Assembly: GCA_017354375.1 (NCBI GenBank)
Contig: JAFMRC010000001.1
Location: 27,390 to 63,153 of the forward strand
DNA: 35,764 nt
Direction of reading: 5' to 3'
DNA from: Nocardiopsaceae bacterium
Lineage (GTDB): Bacteria; Actinomycetota; Actinomycetes; Streptosporangiales; Streptosporangiaceae
Under the pieces are notes generated by a model. It was given only the letters and a program-made list of their open reading frames with translations. It was not told the DNA's origin and searched no databases. The position numbers were made by a program, and so were the translations under genes. Below, one piece after another: positions 15,516 through 26,362 of the stretch. Each line of letters begins with the position of its first letter. Within the stretch, counting starts at the first letter, position 1.

Positions 15516-16886
15516 ATGAAACAAAACTCTTCCGCGGGCGATACGACCCCGCATCCGATACCAGGAGCATCCGAACCCGAACCGGGAGCCAGCGAGACGA
15601 GGCGATCCCGGGGGTCAGCGCGCGAGCGTGGCCGCGCCGCGAAAAAGGCCAGACCCCAGGCCAAGCCCCGGGGCAAGCCGCCAGGCGGAACCCGCCCGGG
15701 ATCGGGCCGACGACCGTCGGCCGGGAAACGGGCACGAGCCGTGCGGGTCGACAATCCCGCATCGCTGCTGGCCGTCGTGCCGCACCTGCTCACCTTCCAA
15801 CCAGCCAACAGCCTGGTGCTGATCGGCACCGCGCCGCCACGCGCCCAGGTCAGGCTGACGCTCCGCTACGACCTGCCCGACCCGCCCGACCCGGCGATCG
15901 CCATGGAGATCGCCGGGCACGCCGTCGCCGTGCTGGGCGCTCAGCGGATCAAGACCGCGGTCGCGGTCGGCTACGGTCCCGGCTCGCTCGTGACACCGGT
16001 CGTCGAAGCGCTCACCGAGCACGCATCGGAGGCCGGGCTGCGGATCACCGAGCTGCTCCGGGCCGAGAACCAGCGCTACTGGTCCTACCTGTGCACCGAT
16101 CCCGCCTGCTGCCCGCCGGAGGGGACGCCGTACGATTCCGGCGATCTGGCGGCCGAGGCCATGACCTCGGCCTGGCCGCCCGTCCTGGCCTCCCGCGGGG
16201 AGCTCGCCGCGACGCTTGCCCCGGTCACCGGCCGCGACGCGGAGCTGATGCACGCCGCGACCCGCCGCGCCGAACAGCACGCCGTGCGGCTGGTCAAACG
16301 GGCGGCGGGAACAGGCCGCCGGGCGGAGGCGCGGCGGCTGATCGCCACCGCCGGCGTGGACGCCGTGACCGAGGCGATCGAGTGCTATCGGCGGGGGGAC
16401 CAGATCCCGGCAGGTGATTGCGCGGCCTGGCTGACCGTCGTGCTGCAGGACCTGCGCGTCCGGGACGACGCGTGGTGCCGGATGGAACCCGAGCACCGGA
16501 CGGGGCACCTGCGACTGTGGACCGACCTCACTCGCCTTGCCAGGCCCGGCTACGTGGCGGCCCCGGCGTCGCTGCTCGCCTTCGTCGCGTGGCAAGCCGG
16601 CAACGGCGCGCTCGCGAACGTCGCGCTTGACCGGGCGCTGGGGGAGGCTCCGCGATACCGGATGGCGCAGCTGCTGCGCCAGGCGATCGATTCCGGAGCA
16701 CCCCCGTCGCTCGCGCGGATACCGATGACTCCGGAGCAGGTCGCCGCCAGCTACGAGGAGGCCTGCGACGAGGAGTGCGACGATGTCGGCACCGCCTGCG
16801 GAGCGGACGCCGCCTGCGGAGCGGACGCCGCCTGCGGAGCGGACGCTGCCGGCGGCGGCGGGGCCGCTGACGGGGGTGAGGCCTGA
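15516..16886 (+). CDS. DUF4192 domain-containing protein
   Basis: A 456-aa cytoplasmic protein. About 75 N-terminal residues are basic and Arg/Pro/Gly-rich. They are followed by a DUF4192 domain (about residues 80-420: VRVDNPASLLAVVPHLLTFQ, ANSLVLIG, RLTLRYDLPDP, later LLAFVAWQAGNGALANVALD and RYRMAQLLRQAI). DUF4192 proteins are common in actinomycetes and have no proven function. The open frame begins at 15396, but ATG 15516, next to a GGAG, gives a normal protein start. The C-terminus ends in an acidic/Cys/Ala tail made by an 18-bp tandem repeat. Confidence 0.85.
   Translation: MKQNSSAGDTTPHPIPGASEPEPGASETRRSRGSARERGRAAKKARPQAKPRGKPPGGTRPGSGRRPSAGKRARAVRVDNPASLLAVVPHLLTFQPANSLVLIGTAPPRAQVRLTLRYDLPDPPDPAIAMEIAGHAVAVLGAQRIKTAVAVGYGPGSLVTPVVEALTEHASEAGLRITELLRAENQRYWSYLCTDPACCPPEGTPYDSGDLAAEAMTSAWPPVLASRGELAATLAPVTGRDAELMHAATRRAEQHAVRLVKRAAGTGRRAEARRLIATAGVDAVTEAIECYRRGDQIPAGDCAAWLTVVLQDLRVRDDAWCRMEPEHRTGHLRLWTDLTRLARPGYVAAPASLLAFVAWQAGNGALANVALDRALGEAPRYRMAQLLRQAIDSGAPPSLARIPMTPEQVAASYEEACDEECDDVGTACGADAACGADAACGADAAGGGGAADGGEA
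16794..16847 (+). repeat. 18-bp tandem repeat x3 inside the DUF4192 gene
   Basis: Three copies of gcctgcggagcggacgcc (last base altered in copy 3) encode repeated ACGADA units at the C-terminus. The copies are in frame and nearly identical, consistent with slippage; copy number probably varies between strains. Confidence 0.9.
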
Positions 16887-17086
16887 CACGTGCGGATCGC
16901 GGCACATCGGCCCCGCGCGCGCGGGAGTGACCCGATACACTGCCTGGGCCGTTCGCCCAGCTCGGAGGGGCTCCCGTCCAGACCGCGAAGGCGCGGGGCC
17001 TTGCCCGGTGCGCGCAGAGTGCGCATCCTGGTCGGAGGCATACGGTACAGGTCGGGGGATAGGCCAGAAGGACCGAGGAGGAAGAC

Positions 17087-18532
17087 GTGACCAGGATCTC
17101 AAGCCTGCCGCCCCCGAAGCTCGCGGCGCACGAGGCCGCGGTGGCGCGACTGCGTGACTCCTACGCCGCGGTTCCGCCTCACCAGCCAGTGCGGCTGGCG
17201 AAGCCCACGTCGAACCTGTTCCGCTTCCGCGAGATCGACAGCGCCGGGAAGGCTGGCAAGCGGGCTGGAGCGCACGCCAAGGGCACCAGGGCCGGCGGCG
17301 TCCGTTACCTGGACGTCTCCGCCTTCGGGCACGTTATCCACGTCGATCCTCGGGCCAAGGCCGCCGTGGTCGGCGGCATGACGACCTACGAGGACCTGTG
17401 CGATGCCACGCTGCCGTATGGCCTCATGCCGCTCGTCGTCCCCCAGCTCAAGACCATCACGCTCGGCGGCGCGGTGACCGGCCTGGGCATCGAGTCGACA
17501 TCGCTGCGCAACGGGATGCCGCACGAGTCCGTGACCGAGATGCAGATCCTGACCGGAGACGGCCGGGTGGTCGTGGCCACGAAGGACAACGAGCACAGCG
17601 ACCTCTACTACGGCTTCCCCAACTCCTACGGCACCCTCGGCTACTCCCTCGCGCTCGCGATCGAGCTTGAACAGGTCAAGCCCTATGTCCACCTGCGGCA
17701 CTTCGCGTTCAACGACCCGGAGAGCTGCATGAGCGCCATCGCCGAGATCGCCGCGAGCGGCGAGTACAAGGGGCACAAGGCCGACTTCGTCGATGGGACG
17801 GCGTTCAGCGGCCAGGAGCTGTACCTGACCGTCGGTGCCTACAGCGACAAGGCGCCCTGGCTCAGCGACTACACCGGCCAGCAGGTCTTCTATCAGTCGC
17901 AGCGCAAGACCCGCGAGGACTTCCTCACGATCAGGGACTACATCTGGCGCTGGGACACCGACTGGTTCTGGTGCTCCCGTCCGTTCGGGGTGCAGCACAA
18001 GCTGATCCGCCCCTTCTGGCCCAGGAGGTACCGGCGCAGCGACGTCTACCGGAAGCTGGTCGCGTTCGACCGTAAGCACGGCCTGACCGACGTCCTCTAT
18101 GACCGCCGTGGCGTCGCGCCGCGCGAGGACGTCATCCAGGACGTGGAGATCGAGGTCGGCCGCGGCCACGAGTTCCTCGACTTCTTCTTCAGGCGCGTCG
18201 GGATGTCTCCCGTCTGGATGTGCCCGCTGCGGCTGCGCGGCGGCAAGTCCTGGCCGCTGTACCCCCTCAAGCCCGGCGAGTTGTACGTGAACTTCGGCTT
18301 CTGGGGGACCGTTGCGCTCCCGCCGGGCAAGAGCGACGGCTACCACAACCGGTTGATCGAGGAGGAGGTCAGCGCGCTCGGCGGGCACAAGTCGCTGTAC
18401 TCGACCTCGTTCTACGACGAGGAAGAGTTCCGGGCCCGGTACAACGGGCAGGCCTACGACAGGCTCAAGGCGGCCTACGACGGTGGCGGCCGGCTGCTCG
18501 GCCTCTACGACAAGTGCGTGCGTGGCCGTTGA
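17087..18532 (+). CDS. tmsA: FAD-binding oxidoreductase, 10-methylene-acyl reductase (TmsA/BfaA type)
   Basis: A 481-aa FAD enzyme. The PCMH-type FAD-binding region is at about residues 75-200 (VDPRAKAAVVGGMTTYEDLC, PQLKTITLGGAVTGLGIEST, GRVVVATKDNEHSDLYYGFP). A DHCR24-like C-terminal region holds PLRLRGGKSWPLYPLKPG and VNFGFWGTV. Directly followed by a CFA-synthase-like methyltransferase, it matches the Rv3719-Rv3720 type pair. In that pair the methyltransferase adds a methylene to oleoyl phospholipid and the flavoprotein reduces it to 10-methylstearate (tuberculostearic acid). The assignment rests on the pair rather than either gene alone. GTG at 17087 follows GAGGAGGAAG. Confidence 0.87.
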   Translation: MTRISSLPPPKLAAHEAAVARLRDSYAAVPPHQPVRLAKPTSNLFRFREIDSAGKAGKRAGAHAKGTRAGGVRYLDVSAFGHVIHVDPRAKAAVVGGMTTYEDLCDATLPYGLMPLVVPQLKTITLGGAVTGLGIESTSLRNGMPHESVTEMQILTGDGRVVVATKDNEHSDLYYGFPNSYGTLGYSLALAIELEQVKPYVHLRHFAFNDPESCMSAIAEIAASGEYKGHKADFVDGTAFSGQELYLTVGAYSDKAPWLSDYTGQQVFYQSQRKTREDFLTIRDYIWRWDTDWFWCSRPFGVQHKLIRPFWPRRYRRSDVYRKLVAFDRKHGLTDVLYDRRGVAPREDVIQDVEIEVGRGHEFLDFFFRRVGMSPVWMCPLRLRGGKSWPLYPLKPGELYVNFGFWGTVALPPGKSDGYHNRLIEEEVSALGGHKSLYSTSFYDEEEFRARYNGQAYDRLKAAYDGGGRLLGLYDKCVRGR

Positions 18533-18628
18533 GGAAGGCCGGCCAGCGTGCATGGCCGGCGAGGAAGGCGGCAATGCCGGAAGCGGCGGCAACGCGGGAA
18601 ACAGCGGAAATACCTGAAAGGAACATAC

Positions 18629-19927
18629 ATGGCGCTGGCTGAGGTGTTCGAGGCGGTAGCGGGGCCGGACGCGCCGGTGGAATTCCGGGCGTACGACGGA
18701 TCGACCGCCGGAGTCAGGGGATCAGGCGTCACGATCACCGTGAGGTCTCCCGTCGCCGTCTCCTACCTGGCGCAGGCACCGGGCGCGCTCGGCCTGGCAC
18801 GCGCGTATGTATCCGGCCACCTGGACGTGGACGGCGACATGTACACCGCCCTCTCCCGCCTGTCCAGGGCGCAGGAGACGGACATTGGCCTGGGAGAGAA
18901 GATCAAGCTGCTGCGGGCGCTCGGCGGCCCGAAGGTACTGTTGCCGAGGATCCCGCCGCCCCCGCAGGAGGTCCGGGTCAACCGCCGCTGGCTCACCATC
19001 GGCCGGATGCACTCCATGGACCGTGACGCCAACTCGATCTCCCACCACTACGACGTGTCCAACAAGTTCTACGAGTGGGTACTCGGGCCCACGATGGCCT
19101 ACACCTGCGCGTGTTACCCCACCGAGACGGCGACGCTTGAAGAAGCCCAGGAGTACAAGTTCGACCTGGTCGCGCGGAAGCTCGCGCTCAAGCCCGGGAT
19201 GCGGCTGCTCGACGTCGGCTGCGGCTGGGGCGGCATGGTGATGCACGCCGCCCGCGAGTTTGGCGTGAAGTCGCTCGGCGTCACCCTGTCGGAGCAGCAG
19301 GCGCTATGGGCGCAGCAGGCCATCAAGGAAGCGGGCCTTGAGGACCTCGCCGAGGTCCGGCACGGTGACTACCGGGACGTCAAGGAAGATGGCTTCGACG
19401 CGGTCAGCTCCATCGGCCTCACCGAGCACATCGGCAAGCGGAATCTCCCCGGTTACTTCGCCTTCCTCAACGGCAAGCTCAACGCCGGCGGCCGGATGCT
19501 GAACCACTGCATCACGCGCCCGGACGACAGCGGCCCGTCGATCAAGAAGGAGGGGTTCATCAACCGGTACGTGTTCCCCGACGGTGAGCTCGAGGGTCCG
19601 GGGTGGCTGGCCAGCACCATGAACGACCACGGCTTCGAGATCCGGCACGAGGAGAACCTCCGCGAGCACTATGCCAGGACGCTGGCCGCCTGGTGCGCCA
19701 ACCTCGACGCGCACTGGGGCGAGGCGGTCGCCGAGGTCGGCCAGGGAACGGCCCGCGTCTGGCGGCTCTACATGGCCGGGTGCCGGCTCGGCTTCGATGC
19801 CAACGTCGTGCAGCTCCACCAGATCCTCGGCGTCAAGCTGACCCCCGACGGCCGGTCTGGCATGCCGCTGCGCCCGGACTGGGAGCCGTCTCAGGCACGC
19901 GCGGCGAAATCCCCGGCGGAGGCCTGA
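18629..19927 (+). CDS. tmsB: SAM-dependent fatty-acyl phospholipid methyltransferase (TmsB/BfaB type)
   Basis: A 432-aa CFA-synthase-family enzyme. Seen are the substrate-side motif HHYDVSNKFYEWVLGPTMAY with TCACYP, the SAM motif LLDVGCGWGGMVMHAA (about residues 192-207), VTLSEQQALWAQQ, and SIGLTEHIGKRN. Paired with the FAD enzyme, it probably installs the methylene group at C10 of oleoyl chains at the membrane. ATG 18629 is chosen: AAAGGA lies 7 nt upstream and the earlier frame (from 18548) is Arg-rich filler. Its end overlaps the convergent AT gene by 37 bp. Confidence 0.88.
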   Translation: MALAEVFEAVAGPDAPVEFRAYDGSTAGVRGSGVTITVRSPVAVSYLAQAPGALGLARAYVSGHLDVDGDMYTALSRLSRAQETDIGLGEKIKLLRALGGPKVLLPRIPPPPQEVRVNRRWLTIGRMHSMDRDANSISHHYDVSNKFYEWVLGPTMAYTCACYPTETATLEEAQEYKFDLVARKLALKPGMRLLDVGCGWGGMVMHAAREFGVKSLGVTLSEQQALWAQQAIKEAGLEDLAEVRHGDYRDVKEDGFDAVSSIGLTEHIGKRNLPGYFAFLNGKLNAGGRMLNHCITRPDDSGPSIKKEGFINRYVFPDGELEGPGWLASTMNDHGFEIRHEENLREHYARTLAAWCANLDAHWGEAVAEVGQGTARVWRLYMAGCRLGFDANVVQLHQILGVKLTPDGRSGMPLRPDWEPSQARAAKSPAEA

Positions 19928-21177
19928 CCAGGGCCCTCGGCAGGCGGCAGGAACGGCAGCACGCTGTCAATCGCTCCTGCCGCGAAGAACGCGGCCAGTG
20001 CCGTCGGCGGTACCGTGCCCGAGCGCTGGTCGAGTGGCGCCTGCACGACTGGCACGCGGCCGCCCTCGCCCGCGATCCTGGCGAGAGCGGGGTCACGGGC
20101 GGTCAGCACGATGAGGTCGGCGTCGGCGCGGGCCAGAGCGAGTGCCCCGGAAAGCAGCGCCGGGCGCGAGAGTTGCGTGGCGACCAGCCTGGCGAGGTCC
20201 GTGGAGCCGGTGACGTCGAGGCCGGTGACAGTGGAGATGAGCCGTCGCCGCGGGACGCTGAACCGCAGCCCTTCGACGACGGCGCGCATCGGCGCCACAG
20301 ACGGCAGCATGGCGGGGGAGTGCAGCGGGTGCGTGGTGCCCAGCACCTCGGCGGTCACGCCCAGCTCGGCGGCCCGACGCGGTAGTTCCCGGATGTCGGG
20401 GACCGGGCCGGCCAGCACGTGCTGGAGCGGTCCCTCGTGCACGGCGACCGCCAGGCCGGTCCCGGAGCACAGTCCGGTAACCGTCCTGGGACTGGCGTGT
20501 ACCCGCGCCATCGTGGCGCGGCCGGGCGTGGCCCGGATGATCTCGGCCCGGTGCGCGGCGAGCCGGGCCGCCTCGCCGTACGTCAGGATCCCGGCCCATG
20601 CCAGGCCCGCTATCTCCCCGAAGCTGTACCCGACCGCCAGCCGGGGTCGCAGGCCGAGCCGTTCCGCGGCGCCCAGCGTGGCCATCGAGGCCGTCAGCAC
20701 GGCCGAATGCTCCGCCCCGGTGCTCACCAGGCCGGGGAACAGCAGGGCGATCCGCCCGGCGGCGCCGTCGGACACGTAGGCGTGCGTCCCGGTACCGCAT
20801 GACCAGGCACTAGGCGTGCCAGTCGGCCGCTCCCGCCGTCCGCGTGGCTGCTCGCGCAGCGCGGTGGCGGCCTTGCGGGCTCGCTCGGCGAGCTGGGCGG
20901 GATCGCGGGCCACGATGCCCGCGCGGGCGCGGAAGCCCGGGCGGGCCGGGGCGGCGGCCATTTCCCGGGCGAAGCCGGCGAAGGCGCCGCTGGACAGGCG
21001 GGAGGCGGTGATGGCGATCGCGTCGAGCGTGACGGCGAGGTCTTCGGAGTTAGCGCCCCGTACCGCGATCACGCGGTCGTCTCCCGGAGGGATGGCGGCC
21101 CCCGGGAACCTGAGGGAAGCGCCCACGATAGCGATCGGCGAAACAGGCCCTTTGTTCGGTTCGCCCCGAAAGTACAT
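19891..21177 (-). CDS. Shrunken PKS: ketosynthase start fused to acyltransferase domain
   Basis: A 428-aa protein. Residues 13-27 (SPIAIVGASLRFPGA) are the start of a polyketide ketosynthase, but the other 400 or so KS residues, including the catalytic Cys, are missing. A KS-AT-linker-like stretch (about 80-110) leads into an AT domain: ALLFPG (about 144-149), then the nucleophile loop VGYSFGEIAGLAWAG (Ser185; Tyr replaces the usual His in GHSxGE), HVLAGPV, and the catalytic His in THPLHSPAM. The stretch between FPG and GYSFGE is about 60 residues shorter than usual. No ACP or other PKS genes adjoin it. The frame is open, so it is either a repurposed AT or a decaying remnant. Start 21177 follows ggggaga closely; GTG 21258 is possible. 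Confidence 0.7.
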   Translation of the reverse strand: MYFRGEPNKGPVSPIAIVGASLRFPGAAIPPGDDRVIAVRGANSEDLAVTLDAIAITASRLSSGAFAGFAREMAAAPARPGFRARAGIVARDPAQLAERARKAATALREQPRGRRERPTGTPSAWSCGTGTHAYVSDGAAGRIALLFPGLVSTGAEHSAVLTASMATLGAAERLGLRPRLAVGYSFGEIAGLAWAGILTYGEAARLAAHRAEIIRATPGRATMARVHASPRTVTGLCSGTGLAVAVHEGPLQHVLAGPVPDIRELPRRAAELGVTAEVLGTTHPLHSPAMLPSVAPMRAVVEGLRFSVPRRRLISTVTGLDVTGSTDLARLVATQLSRPALLSGALALARADADLIVLTARDPALARIAGEGGRVPVVQAPLDQRSGTVPPTALAAFFAAGAIDSVLPFLPPAEGPGQASAGDFAARA

Positions 21178-21290
21178 TTCTCCCCGATAACAGGAATTGA
21201 TAAAGTCCCGCTGCCTCGTATTGCGTTCTTCGCGGCGCCGTATCCGGCACCGCCGCAATGGTGCGCTTCAATACCGTGCCGTATACCCAC

Positions 21291-21318
21291 TGTATTAACA
21301 TGCTCACGCTTAGGTCAA
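21291..21318 (-). promoter_or_regulatory. Candidate promoter for the AT gene
   Basis: On the minus strand TTGACC (21313-21318) and AATACA (21291-21296) are separated by 16 bp, about 115 bp before the AT gene start. This is good agreement with a housekeeping promoter but unproven. Confidence 0.4.
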
Positions 21319-21397
21319 TCCCTGGTTCTTCCCGGTCAGCCCTGCGGTTGCTCTCCGGTGTGCGATACGAGGCATATGCCTGTTCTGCGAAGCAGCA

Positions 21398-21571
21398 GAT
21401 CCCGCCGAGTCCCACTGGCAGGCCCGACGGCGTGGATGCCGCTGGGTACTCGACCTCACCGCACCGGGCACGTTCAAGAGCTTGAGCAATGGCCGCAAGA
21501 TGAGTAGCCCTTCCCGACCAGGCGCACGCCGACAGGTCCTCAGGTTCGAGGTCGCGGACCACCAGATGCAT
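21398..21571 (-). pseudogene. N-terminal fragment of a GNAT acetyltransferase
   Basis: From ATG 21571 the frame reads MHLVVRDLEPEDLSACAWSG, then THLAAIAQALERARCGEVEY and STPSGLPVGLGGI. I recognise this as the first 60 or so residues of an actinobacterial GNAT family (typically ...PSGLPVGxGGVDYxxxxGAGTLWQLAV). Resemblance stops after GGI, and the acetyl-CoA-binding core is absent. The frame continues into unrelated sequence up to 21050. It is probably a 3' deletion next to the AT gene. Confidence 0.5.
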
Positions 21572-21740
21572 CACGATCTCAGGGATGAGGCCATCGTCTA
21601 CGGACCACCTGGCAGATGGCCACATGTTTTCTTTCCGCCACGTGCCCGAAGACCCGGCCCTTCCCCTTACCCTCGTGCATGGTAGGACTGCTCAAGAGCC
21701 TGCGTCCGGACAGCCAGAGGCGATCCATCGGGACGTGCGC

Positions 21741-21746
21741 TATACT
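21741..21746 (+). promoter_or_regulatory. -10 box of the island operon (leader peptide mRNA)
   Basis: TATACT ends 6 nt before the leader-peptide ATG, which fits a leaderless start at or near 21753. No good -35 is seen. Confidence 0.5.
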
Positions 21747-21752
21747 GGTGTC

Positions 21753-21785
21753 ATGTCTTCCGCACGGCTGCTCCTCCTTCGCTAG
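21753..21785 (+). CDS. Leu-codon leader peptide (MSSARLLLLR)
   Basis: This is a 10-codon reading frame with four successive leucine codons (CTG CTC CTC CTT), then CGC and TAG. Its start lies 6 nt after a -10 box, and its stop codon lies inside the left arm of a 10-bp hairpin. Downstream genes include a leucyl-tRNA synthetase, so a Leu-tRNA-sensing leader is a natural reading. At this length chance cannot be excluded from sequence alone; the coincidence of promoter, Leu run, hairpins and leuS is the evidence. Confidence 0.55.
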   Translation: MSSARLLLLR

Positions 21786-21854
21786 CCGCGTCGCTCTGGA
21801 TCTGTCGCCGACGCGGCTTCTCTCTTCCGCGCGGGGCTTCTTGTATTTCTGGGG
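21765..21854 (+). promoter_or_regulatory. Putative leucine-responsive transcription attenuator
   Basis: Four segments can pair alternately. Segment 1, cggct (21765-21769), pairs with 2, agccg (21784-21788), around the Leu codons. Segment 2, agccgcgtcg (21784-21793), pairs with 3, cgacgcggct (21809-21818), over 10 perfect bp. Segment 3, ccgacgcgg (21808-21816), pairs with 4, ccgcgcgg (21827-21834), over 8 bp with one bulged A, followed by the U-rich tract cttcttgtatttct (21837-21850). A ribosome stalled at the Leu codons would favour 2:3 (read-through). One reaching the stop at 21783-21785 would cover 2 and allow 3:4 (termination). Pairings were found by eye; no energies were computed. Confidence 0.55.
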
Positions 21855-21908
21855 CAGACAGAATTCCGAGGACATCCTTCGGCCGGAGTAGTCAATGGTG
21901 AGGACACG

Positions 21909-22706
21909 ATGACGGCGGTTGAGACCGCTGGGAACGAACGGCAGCCAGCAGGACCCTGGCCGCGCGCTATACGGCGCTCCTCTGCCTTCCGGGCTGCCCA
22001 GCCGCATGATGCTATGACCATGAAACCGACGTCGAAGCTTCCCTTGGGCCAAGAGCCTGCTTCTGGATCACCTGACTGGGCGCATCGATGCCGCACACGA
22101 GCAGCGCGGCTGTCCCCGGCTGGAAGCCGACAGCTGACGCTGCACACGGTTGGCATGCCGCGGCCGAGGACGCCTGAAGGATGGCCGATGCCCTTCGCGG
22201 GCAAGGACGCAGCTGATCCTTGTGCTACCGAGGTTCGACTGGAAATGCTGTGTTCTCAGTCGCGATGGTGCCAGGTCTGCGGGCTTCCGGTGTCTCCAGG
22301 GACGGGATACGCGATGCGAAGGCCCCAGCATCAGTACCTCTCTGACTCGGGGATGGCTGTTCCCTGGGTCGAAGGCCGATCGCTACTGCACCTTGCCTGC
22401 CTCCGATTCTCCATGAGCTACTGCCCGGAGATCATCAGGCAGCTCTGGCAGGGCGTTGCCCACGTTGTCAAAGAGCCGAGCGAGTGCGACTACGCCGTGA
22501 TTGACGGCGTGATGCTCGATACCCGCGAGTACCAGGATTTCATCGTGCCCGTCTGGGGGCTTGAAGCCGCTCGCGATACCGGCGGAGACACCGAAGCGAT
22601 CCTTCGCGCGCTCGACCAGGCTGCGGCCTTGAACGCCAGGGCGACTGCGGTCATCTTCCCCCGTCTAGCGTGTGATGACGGGAACCATGTGCCACGGTCA
22701 AGCTAG
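21909..22706 (+). CDS. Cys/His-rich hypothetical protein, first gene of the leuS operon
   Basis: A 265-aa protein of unknown function. The recognisable part starts near residue 83 (MPRPRTPEGWPMPFAGKDAA). It holds a likely zinc site, RWCQVCGLPV followed by LLHLACLRFSMSYCPEII: C-x2-C, then H-x2-C and one more Cys. Similar 'CQ(V/L)CG...H..C...CP' proteins occur scattered in Streptomyces accessory regions. ATG 21909 is taken because GGTGAGGA lies just upstream. ATG 22155 would give a 183-aa protein holding only the conserved part but has no ribosome site. It ends 24 bp before the oxygenase-like gene. Confidence 0.6.
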   Translation: MTAVETAGNERQPAGPWPRAIRRSSAFRAAQPHDAMTMKPTSKLPLGQEPASGSPDWAHRCRTRAARLSPAGSRQLTLHTVGMPRPRTPEGWPMPFAGKDAADPCATEVRLEMLCSQSRWCQVCGLPVSPGTGYAMRRPQHQYLSDSGMAVPWVEGRSLLHLACLRFSMSYCPEIIRQLWQGVAHVVKEPSECDYAVIDGVMLDTREYQDFIVPVWGLEAARDTGGDTEAILRALDQAAALNARATAVIFPRLACDDGNHVPRSS

Positions 22707-22729
22707 CCTCAATTGATCAGGATGAGCCG

Positions 22730-23420
22730 ATGAGCGAACAGGAACAAACCCTCCGGGAGCGGGCATGGGATGAGGTGCTTCGCCCGTTGTTCGCATCGCC
22801 TGCGCCGGATCGCCACGTGGTCCTCGATGATGCGCTGGCGCCCGCAGCACTGGACAGGCTTCGGTCCGACCTTCTCGGTTCGTGGGCGTGGGACTATCGT
22901 TCCCAGCCCGGCTATGTGCTCTGCCTCGCCCCGCCTGAGTCGCCCATCCTGACCACGGTGGCCGATAGATTGGCTGAGATCCTCAGCAGCTACCATCCAG
23001 GTATCGAGGTCATGGAACGATGGGCTTTCCTGCATCAGAGGCCCTTCGAGGAGTTCGTGCACGCGGACATCGGGTCATATGTATGGACACTGTGGCTCAC
23101 CCCGGAACGGTGGGATCGCTCACCCGGGACCAGCGGGATCAGCTTCTTCCCGCTCGCAAGGCCCGCAGACATGCCGAACAGCCGCGAGTACACACTGAAA
23201 TACTTCGAGGAGAAGTCTGTGCCAAGAGGAGCGTATGTGCCCTACCGCGAGAATAGGGCCTTCATTTTCCCGGCATCGACTTTTCATTCGATAGGACCAT
23301 GCGATTTCGACGCCTCGGCGACGGACCGCATGCGCTGCTCCGTATCTATCTTCCTTGATGACCGGGGCCACTGGGAAGCACAGCGCCAACTAGAACGATC
23401 AACTCGGGAGTCCGTCACCC

Positions 23421-23431
<11 letters not shown>
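22730..23431 (+). CDS. 2OG-Fe(II) oxygenase-like protein A
   Basis: A 233-aa protein with a plausible 2-oxoglutarate/iron facial triad: His111 and Asp113 in EFVHADIGSYVWTLWLTP, distal His186 in FPASTFHSIGP, and Arg201 (RMRCSVSIFL) for 2-oxoglutarate. It is clearly related to the protein encoded at 29391-30083 (shared WAF(L/M)HQR, VHAD, KYFEE, NRA, TFH). Such enzymes hydroxylate or desaturate amino acids, peptides or proteins; the substrate is unknown. Its stop overlaps the leuS start by 11 bp, so the two are translationally coupled. Confidence 0.75.
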
Positions 23432-26354
<2,923 letters not shown>

Positions 26355-26362
26355 CGCTCCTC

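Noticed and set aside
17099-18592. 497-codon minus-strand open frame opposite tmsA
   Set aside because: Antisense shadow with low-complexity composition and no motif.
21579-22052. 157-codon minus-strand open frame across the leader/attenuator region
   Set aside because: No recognisable domain, no ribosome site, mixed Arg/Ser/Pro composition. The plus strand offers a better explanation.
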